Source: a bacterium
Lineage (GTDB): Bacteria; Patescibacteriota; Minisyncoccia; JACQLN01
Length of the DNA: 28,010 nt
Direction of reading: 5' to 3'
Assembly (NCBI GenBank): GCA_030697855.1
Contig: JAUYOU010000053.1
Span: forward strand, 1 to 28,010
Positions 23,297-28,010 of this stretch are shown one piece after another. A program made the position numbers and the translations under genes. The notes under the pieces were generated by a model that worked only from the letters and a program-made list of their open reading frames with translations, was not told the origin of the DNA and did not search any database. Position 1 is the first letter of the stretch. Every line of letters begins with the position of its first letter.

Positions 23297-23351
23297 AAGC
23301 TTCTTAGCTTTCTAGCTTCCTAGTAAGCTAATTCCTAAAAAGCTAAAAGCT
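23297..23351. repeat. Solo palindromic element related to the S23 element
   Basis: AAGCTTCTTAGCTTTCTAG (from 23297) pairs imperfectly with CTAAAAAGCTAAAAGCT (to 23351), forming a hairpin of about 55 bases. Positions 23304-23323 match 20031-20050 at 19 of 20 bases, and 23334-23344 is the exact reverse complement of 20018-20028. It contains no gene and lies 25 bases upstream of the pcrA start. It looks like an empty or decayed relative of the S23 element. Confidence 0.75.
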
Positions 23352-23371
23352 AGTGCTTGTGGACTATTCGT

Positions 23372-23400
23372 TTGACCCAATGCCCCAAAAAAGCTAGTAT
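23372..23400 (+). promoter_or_regulatory. Possible promoter within the structured gap
   Basis: TTGACC (23372-23377) and TAGTAT (23395-23400) are separated by 17 bases, a fair match to -35 and -10 elements for the LysM-M23 gene. It would start transcription inside, not before, the first helix of the structured region, so either the promoter or the RNA model may be wrong. Confidence 0.25.
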
Positions 23401-23517
23401 TTACCTATAACCCTGTCTTGCAGGGTTTTGTGCTTAAGTAAGCTTTCAAGCCAGTATTTAGCTATTTTGGGGTTAGAATTGTTATCTAAACCAAGGCTAG
23501 CCAAGTAAAGGTAAATA
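23383..23517 (+). ncRNA. Candidate structured RNA or leader with pseudoknot topology
   Basis: The non-coding gap between pcrA and the LysM-M23 gene (23275-23590, about 316 bases) holds several complementary segments. CCCCAAAAAAGCTA (23383-23396) pairs with 23459-23472 at 13 of 14 positions. TATTTACCT (23398-23406) pairs perfectly with AGGTAAATA (23509-23517). These helices cross, giving a pseudoknot. Internal hairpins are ACCCTGTCTTGCAGGGT and GGTTAGAATTGTTATCTAAACC-like (23471-23492, one bulge). It could be a leader controlling the peptidase gene or a separate RNA. Strand is assumed from the downstream gene. No known RNA class was recognised. Confidence 0.4.
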
Positions 23518-23590
23518 TCCGATTAGTATTTGGTATAAAATTTTATCTTTTTTCGAAAATATTCTCGCTTCTCTAAAGAGCAAGCGAGCT

Positions 23591-24709
23591 TTGTTTTTAA
23601 GTTTTTCTTTATCTAAAAAACTGGTCTACACATCAGTTTTTTTGTTTATTTCACTTTTTACATCTATTTTATTATTTTCTGGTAATAATTCTGCCAGTCT
23701 AGATTCGGATAATAAAAATATTGTAGAAGAAATAGATACGGAAGACGAAAGTTTTATTAAAAAAATAATACCTCAAGAATCTCCAGTTACTTCGGCTATT
23801 CTTTTTGCTGGTAATTTAGAAAGTAAACTTAGCGGAATTTTTCGAGGAACAAATACAATTAATGCCTTAGGTGGTCCAGATGAAAGTTCTGTTGGTTTAG
23901 AAACTGTAGGCAATGCTTTAGTAGCTCAAGGTTCGGTGCTAGCCATAATTCCGGCGAGTGCAGAAAGTTCTGTTTCAGATGGAAATATACTTACTTACGA
24001 AGTTGAAGCTGGGGATAGCTTAGAATCTATAGCTGATGATTTTGGAATTTCTGTGGATACTTTGCTTAGTGCAAATAATTTACCTAAAGGGACTAAATTA
24101 AAGATTGGCGATAAAATTTCTATTTTGCCGGTTGACGGTGTGCGTCACACAGTAAAACTTGGAGATACCATTAAATCTATAGCTATAAAATACAATGCCG
24201 ATGAAGCTAGAATACTAGCTTTTAACGGTTTACCTGATGATGGCAGAATTGTTACGGGCCAAACTTTAACAATTCCTGGTGGAGAGTTTCATGTGCCAAT
24301 CAGCACAAAATATGCTCCAGCTCAAAGCCCTTCTCCTGATAGTTTGCCAAATATTGCTGGTTATTATGGACGCCCATCTAATGGGCGTGTAACTTTCGGT
24401 TTACATAGATTTAATGCTGTAGATATTGGTGGTCACGAATGGTGCAATACACCGCTTTATGCTTCGGCCGCAGGTACGGTTATTACAGCTGATGCTCAGG
24501 GCTGGAATGGAGGTTATGGCAGGTATATAAAAATTTCGCACGATAATGGCACCATTACTTTGTATGCTCACGCTTCGCAATTATTAATTGGTGAAGGCGT
24601 TAAAGTTAAAAAAGGCCAAACAATTGCCTTGATGGGTTCTACTGGCAATGCTACTGGTTGCCATGTTCACTTTGAAATTAGAGGCGCCAAAAATCCTTTT
24701 ACGAATTAA
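23591..24709 (+). CDS. LysM-M23 zinc peptidase, cell-wall hydrolase
   Basis: M23 peptidases cut peptide cross-links of peptidoglycan. The 372-aa protein has an N-terminal membrane anchor or signal (about 9-30, KKLVYTSVFLFISLFTSILL) and an acidic linker. Two LysM peptidoglycan-binding domains follow (about 135-179, 185-228). The C-terminal M23 domain carries the zinc ligands His272 and Asp278 (HRFNAVDIG), His327 in LYAH, and the HVHFE motif (His358, His360). The start is TTG at 23591, with a weak AAAGAG upstream; no ATG lies in this frame before the anchor, so the exact start is unsure. It is a single-gene unit with its own terminator. It may remodel the wall for growth or for the secretion apparatus. 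Confidence 0.9.
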   Translation: MFLSFSLSKKLVYTSVFLFISLFTSILLFSGNNSASLDSDNKNIVEEIDTEDESFIKKIIPQESPVTSAILFAGNLESKLSGIFRGTNTINALGGPDESSVGLETVGNALVAQGSVLAIIPASAESSVSDGNILTYEVEAGDSLESIADDFGISVDTLLSANNLPKGTKLKIGDKISILPVDGVRHTVKLGDTIKSIAIKYNADEARILAFNGLPDDGRIVTGQTLTIPGGEFHVPISTKYAPAQSPSPDSLPNIAGYYGRPSNGRVTFGLHRFNAVDIGGHEWCNTPLYASAAGTVITADAQGWNGGYGRYIKISHDNGTITLYAHASQLLIGEGVKVKKGQTIALMGSTGNATGCHVHFEIRGAKNPFTN

Positions 24710-24731
24710 ATAAAATTTTAATATAAAGTAA

Positions 24732-24756
24732 AAATCCCCGACATCGTCGGGGATTT
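24732..24756. terminator. Bidirectional intrinsic terminator
   Basis: AAATCCCCGAC (24732-24742) and GTCGGGGATTT (24746-24756) form a perfect 11-base stem with a three-base loop, with T-rich DNA after it on the plus strand and A-rich DNA on the other side. It sits between the convergent LysM-M23 and comM genes and can serve both. The comM stop codon overlaps the stem edge. Confidence 0.85.
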
Positions 24757-26272
24757 AATTTTGCGGCCTGTATTGCAATGCTTCGTTAATATGGGCAGGT
24801 AAGATTGTTTCCGATTCGGATAAATCGGCGATGGTGCGGGCGAGTTTTAAGACTCGGTGGTAGGCGCGGGCTGAAAGATTATATTTATAAACCGCAGTTT
24901 TTATAAGTTCTTGGCACTCTTCATTTATTTTGCAAAATAGTTTTATATCTTTTAAACGCATTTCGCTATTAGTGGCAAAGCCAAAATTTTTAAATCTTTC
25001 GCGTTGAATTTTTCTGGCTATTTCTACTCGTTCTCTAATTTTACTCGAGGCTTCAGCTACGCTTTCCGAAGCCAACTTTTCGTATTTTACACGCGGTACT
25101 TCCACATGAAGATCGATTCTATCTAATAACGGCCCAGAAATTTTACGTTTATATTTTTGAACTTGAAAGGGAGTGCAAACACATTCTTTTTGTTGATCGT
25201 TTAAAAAACCACATGGGCATGGGTTCATTGTGGCAGCTAAAATAAATTTAGCAGGAAAAGTTAAACTGCCTTTCACGCGCGAAACCGTAACAGTGCCGTC
25301 TTCTAATGGTTGGCGTAAACTTTCTAAAACATCGCGATTAAATTCTGGAAATTCATCTAAAAATAAAACACCTCGGTGCGATAGTGTTATTTCGCCCGGG
25401 CGAGGCACACTGCCACCACCTACTAACGCTGCCGCCGAAGAAGTATGGTGAGGCGATCTAAATGGCCTAATTCTTATTAGTGGTTCTTTATGGCTAATTA
25501 AGCCAGCTACCGAAAAAATTCTAGTGCTTTCTAAAATTTCTTCTTTTTCCATGGCAGGTAATATAGAAACTAAGGCTCTTGCTAGCAATGTTTTGCCAGA
25601 TCCCGGAGGTCCAGACATTAGTATGTTGTGGTTTCCGGCTGCTGTAACTTCTAGAGCACGTTTAGCAAAATCTTGGTCTTTAATATAGGCAAAATCATGT
25701 TCATATTCTTGTTTAATAGGAGGAAGAACAACTGGATCTATTGGGCGCAGTATTTTTCTTTTAGAAAAGTGTTCATAAGCTTCAACAAGGTTTTTTAATG
25801 GAAAAACATCTATACCATCAACTAACCCTGCTTCTTGGGCGTTTTCTTCTGGAACATATAGTTCTTTTATGCCAAGTGTTCTTGCCATAAGCGCGATTGG
25901 CATAACGCCAAAGACAGGTCGAATGGACCCGTCCAAAGCTAGCTCACCTATAAATATTTTACCCTCGGGGTCAAAATTAATTTGCCTAGAAACTAAAAGA
26001 TAAGCCAAGGCTATGGGCAGGTCGTATTTCGGTCCTTCTTTTTTTAAATCGGCCGGAGCTAAGTTAACAATAACTCTACGGTTAGATTGGTTTGGCGGAA
26101 TTAATTTTGTATTTTTTATGGCAGCCGAAATTCTATCTTTTGCTTCTTCTATAGCTTTATCTGGTAAGCCAACAATATTAAAAACATGCAAACCTCGGGC
26201 GAGGTCCACTTCAACCTCTACAGGTTGTGCATCTAAACCAACAAGAGCCGCCGAGTAAATTTTGCTAGGCAT
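24755..26272 (-). CDS. comM: YifB/ComM family Mg-chelatase-like AAA+ ATPase
   Basis: ComM is a hexameric helicase that promotes branch migration during integration of incoming DNA in natural transformation. Many family members are simply called YifB or Mg-chelatase-like. The 505-aa protein is full length: the N-terminal Lon-like domain (KIYSAALVGLDAQPVEVEVD; FNIVGLPDKAI), Walker A GPPGSGKT (221-228), Walker B GVLFLDEFPE (301-310), a cysteine patch NPCPCGF...CVC, and the C-terminal helical domain ending LPAHINEALQYRP. It is monocistronic between two converging or diverging neighbours. Natural competence is a possible link with the T4SS-like operon, but only by inference. Confidence 0.93.
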   Translation of the reverse strand: MPSKIYSAALVGLDAQPVEVEVDLARGLHVFNIVGLPDKAIEEAKDRISAAIKNTKLIPPNQSNRRVIVNLAPADLKKEGPKYDLPIALAYLLVSRQINFDPEGKIFIGELALDGSIRPVFGVMPIALMARTLGIKELYVPEENAQEAGLVDGIDVFPLKNLVEAYEHFSKRKILRPIDPVVLPPIKQEYEHDFAYIKDQDFAKRALEVTAAGNHNILMSGPPGSGKTLLARALVSILPAMEKEEILESTRIFSVAGLISHKEPLIRIRPFRSPHHTSSAAALVGGGSVPRPGEITLSHRGVLFLDEFPEFNRDVLESLRQPLEDGTVTVSRVKGSLTFPAKFILAATMNPCPCGFLNDQQKECVCTPFQVQKYKRKISGPLLDRIDLHVEVPRVKYEKLASESVAEASSKIRERVEIARKIQRERFKNFGFATNSEMRLKDIKLFCKINEECQELIKTAVYKYNLSARAYHRVLKLARTIADLSESETILPAHINEALQYRPQN

Positions 26273-26310
26273 AATTTGTCTGTGAGTTTAACGAACATCT
26301 ACAAATTATA

Positions 26311-26382
26311 GCCCCGCTAATGAATTTCCAATTTTTTTTCGCCTTTCCTTCGGAAAGGATTTTGGAAATTCTACTACGGGGC
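26311..26382. repeat. Inverted repeat, CCCCGTAGTAG family, copy 2
   Basis: The left arm GCCCCGCTAATGAATTTCCA (26311-26330) and the right arm, which reads TGGAAATTCTACTACGGGGC (26363-26382), are near reverse complements. An inner hairpin CCTTTCC/GGAAAGG has a three-base loop (26342-26358). The arms match those of copy 1 at 201-320. It lies upstream of comM and downstream of the DksA-type gene, both on the minus strand, and has no ORF. Confidence 0.75.
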
Positions 26383-26399
26383 ATAGTTATAATTTTGAG

Positions 26400-26750
26400 T
26401 TATGAGTGATTCGCGCAGTTTCTGGCAGACGGATTAACACGCAAACGTTCTTCGTTTATAACTTCTCCACATTTTTCGCAAATTCCAAAAGAGTTGTTTT
26501 TTATTTTTTCTAGCGCGTCGTTAATATCTTGAAGTCTTGTTTCTAAACTATGCTCCATAGGTAGGCGTGTTGCGTATTCAGTTACTTCTTGTGAATTCTC
26601 GTCCCAGCCTTCACCTAAATTTTCGTAATTAGAATCCCACTCTCCTTTTACATTCTTATCTGGATGAGCAAAGGAAGTTAACTCTTCGGTTAAAGCCTTT
26701 TTTTCTTTTTCTAGTAGAGAACCTAATTCTCTTATTAGTTCCTGATTCAT
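26400..26750 (-). CDS. DksA/TraR-type zinc-finger protein
   Basis: DksA/TraR proteins bind RNA polymerase in the secondary channel and modulate initiation, often with ppGpp. The 116-aa protein has the N-terminal coiled-coil-like helix (ELIRELGSLLEKEKKALTEEL), a middle acidic region, the helix ETRLQDINDALEKIKNNSFG, and the zinc-finger region with Cys91, Cys94, Cys112 and then His115, instead of the usual fourth Cys (ICEKCGEVINEERLRVNP...NCANH). A Cys3His site still suits zinc. No Shine-Dalgarno site is seen. It diverges from the porin-like gene. Confidence 0.88.
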   Translation of the reverse strand: MNQELIRELGSLLEKEKKALTEELTSFAHPDKNVKGEWDSNYENLGEGWDENSQEVTEYATRLPMEHSLETRLQDINDALEKIKNNSFGICEKCGEVINEERLRVNPSARNCANHS

Positions 26751-26865
26751 TTATACATTATATTTTATTAACCTAAATATGAAAAGCTGACTTGCCATCT
26801 TTAAAACATTGTGCTTATATACACGAATACTGGATATGGATTGAACCTTATAAATTAACCCTAAC

Positions 26866-26871
26866 AAGGAG
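26866..26871 (+). promoter_or_regulatory. Strong Shine-Dalgarno site of the porin-like gene
   Basis: AAGGAG lies seven bases before the ATG at 26879. Almost no other gene in this window has a recognisable Shine-Dalgarno site. It supports the inner ATG over the upstream one at 26792 and marks the gene as atypical. Confidence 0.75.
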
Positions 26872-26878
26872 CTTCTAC

Positions 26879-27784
26879 ATGAAGCGTCTCATTTTTATAG
26901 CTTTTCTAGTGATTTTCACAGTTTTACCTAAGGAATCTTCTGCGTTTGTTGCTAGAGGTGATTCCGTCTATTTCGACGGATATATGAGCTGGGATTATAA
27001 ATATCAGTGGGAAAACACTGTTACCAGCAATCACCTAGCTTTCGAAAGACTCTGGATTAATGCTGCTAAGAATATCAGCGATTCTAGTCGTTCGTATTTG
27101 TATGTTTCTACGTCCTTACTCCGTGGGAATATAGAAGTTCAGGAAGGAAGTCTCAATCTGATTCAGCCATTTAAGCGGATTGATAAAATTACTGCTGGAC
27201 GTTTTGTTCCGCCTTTTGCTAGAGAATGGTCCGAAAAAAGTTTAGACCAACTGAACTTACCCGGTGGATATTCCGTTATTTACGATCAGTTGGTTTATGC
27301 TGATGACGGCATTCAGATGGATTTTCATAAGAAAAGATTATATGTATCGCTAGGATCTTTTCTGGGTGAACGCAGTGGTGGTCATGTTCGCGAACAAAAA
27401 GATGGCAAACTTCATTCATACGCCAAAGTTATTTTGACTTTACCATCTTCGGTTGATCTTGGCGGAAGTTACAGATACAGCCGTACCAGAAATAATCTCT
27501 GGGCAGCATGGGCTAAGTGGGGATATTCCGGAAAGAATATTTCTGCCGAATTAGTCGGGTTTGGAAAAGACGTTCAGTGGTTCGTAAACTACGGCCAAAA
27601 AATCGCACCTCATTTTTTAATTACTGTGAGGTACGAGGATCTGAAATATCAACCTAATCGATATACTTCCGGTGTCAGGTTTTATACTAGGCACGTTGAT
27701 GTTAAAGCTGCTTTCTTTTCTTCGGGGGAACTTGCAAGTAGTCCTCTAAGATGGGGGCAAGCAGAAGTGTTGTTTAGATTCTGA
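26879..27784 (+). CDS. Porin-like outer-membrane beta-barrel protein
   Basis: The 301-aa product begins with a classical signal peptide (1-22, ending KESSA, then FVARGDS). The mature part shows alternating hydrophobic strands and aromatic girdle residues typical of a beta barrel. The segment ITAGRFVPPFAREW resembles the GQFKPPFG region of phosphate-selective-type porins. The chain ends AEVLFRF with a terminal Phe, the recognition signal of the Bam outer-membrane insertion pathway. An open frame runs from 26792, but the ATG at 26879 has a Shine-Dalgarno site and starts the signal peptide. The base and codon use look richer in G and C than the neighbours. Patescibacteria are generally thought to lack an outer membrane, so this gene may be acquired. 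Porin type is uncertain. Confidence 0.7.
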   Translation: MKRLIFIAFLVIFTVLPKESSAFVARGDSVYFDGYMSWDYKYQWENTVTSNHLAFERLWINAAKNISDSSRSYLYVSTSLLRGNIEVQEGSLNLIQPFKRIDKITAGRFVPPFAREWSEKSLDQLNLPGGYSVIYDQLVYADDGIQMDFHKKRLYVSLGSFLGERSGGHVREQKDGKLHSYAKVILTLPSSVDLGGSYRYSRTRNNLWAAWAKWGYSGKNISAELVGFGKDVQWFVNYGQKIAPHFLITVRYEDLKYQPNRYTSGVRFYTRHVDVKAAFFSSGELASSPLRWGQAEVLFRF

Positions 27785-27801
27785 AATTGTTCCAAAAAAA
27801 T

Positions 27802-27832
27802 AATCCGCGTTCTGCAAAGAGCGCGGATTTTT
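27802..27832 (+). terminator. Intrinsic terminator of the porin-like gene
   Basis: AATCCGCGTTC (27802-27812) pairs with GAGCGCGGATT (27819-27829), including one G-T pair, around a six-base loop, followed by a T-run. It starts 18 bases after the stop codon. Confidence 0.88.
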
Positions 27833-27884
27833 ATTTGCCAAATTTATTTAATATTTTTTTAAGTCTATAAATTTTAAATTTGTC

Positions 27885-28001
27885 ATACCCCGTACTAAAT
27901 CCCGATCATTTATTTTCACTCATAATTTTAATTAGCGAATGCGCCTTCGGCTTATAATATTTTACTCAGTTGTTTTAGTGGTTGGATTAGGGCGGGGTTA
28001 T
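27885..28001. repeat. Loose inverted repeat with CCCCG arms
   Basis: ATACCCCGTACTAAATCC (27885-27902) faces GGATTAGGGCGGGGTTAT (27984-28001), whose reverse complement ATAACCCCGCCCTAATCC is similar but imperfect. The CCCCGTA start recalls the repeats at 201 and 26311, but the rest of the arm differs. No ORF is seen between 27833 and 28010. It may be a relative of the CCCCGTAGTAG family or a separate repeat. Confidence 0.4.
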
Positions 28002-28010
28002 TGTTTACAT

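Noticed and set aside
23383..23517. tmRNA, RNase P RNA, SRP RNA, 6S RNA or c-di-AMP riboswitch
   Set aside because: None of the conserved sequence signatures of these RNAs that I know could be found on either strand.

Overview
This window looks like a chromosomal segment of a Candidate Phyla Radiation (Patescibacteria) bacterium, most likely of the Parcubacteria group. The evidence is AT-rich DNA, tightly packed genes almost without Shine-Dalgarno sites, short versions of housekeeping proteins, TGA used as a normal stop codon (dnaN and the last gene), and a type IV secretion (T4SS)-like operon of the kind common in that group. The assignment rests on protein recognition and gene layout, not on a database search.

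Layout. 1-4.4 kb, minus strand: an acidic N-terminal gene fragment, ruvC, yebC, dnaN and dnaA, with an AT-rich candidate origin between dnaN and dnaA and a perfect DnaA box upstream of dnaA. 4.7-6.6 kb, plus strand: the origin-linked cluster rpmH-rnpA-yidD-yidC-khpB, with an unusually short rnpA. 6.7-20.0 kb, minus strand: one long operon for a stripped-down T4SS-like machine. In transcription order it encodes a 259-aa anchored protein, an 880-aa exported protein, a VirB6/TrbL-like channel protein, a Gln/Pro-rich protein, PrgI, a TraC-like N-terminal-domain protein, a VirB4 ATPase, a small membrane protein, an Ig/PKD-like exported protein, a VirB2-like pilin fused to a 16-cysteine domain, and an anchored beta-propeller-like protein. 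No relaxase, VirD4 or VirB8-11 is present. 20.5-28 kb: rsmA and pcrA/uvrD (minus), a LysM-M23 peptidase (plus), a comM-like ATPase and a DksA/TraR-type zinc-finger protein (minus), and a signal-peptide protein that looks like an outer-membrane porin (plus).

The most striking layer is a set of palindromic repeat families in the gaps between genes. Two families occur both as short solo hairpins and as a pair of arms around a small orphan ORF: a GxxExxY protein with a PD-(D/E)XK-like signature (13.2-13.6 kb; solo relative at 10.3-10.4 kb) and a four-helix-bundle S23-type protein (20.0-20.4 kb; solo relative at 23.3 kb). In both cases the repeat arms encode one or both ends of the protein. A third family with CCCCGTAGTAG arms occurs at 0.2 kb and 26.3 kb, with a looser relative at 27.9 kb. 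A fourth fills the gap at 6.6-6.7 kb. These look like small mobile or formerly mobile elements that settle in operon gaps and at stop codons.

How the genes fit together: the left part is core replication, repair and membrane-insertion machinery. The central operon probably builds a surface appendage or secretion channel, and the LysM-M23 peptidase could help open the wall. The porin-like gene does not fit a cell without an outer membrane and may be acquired.
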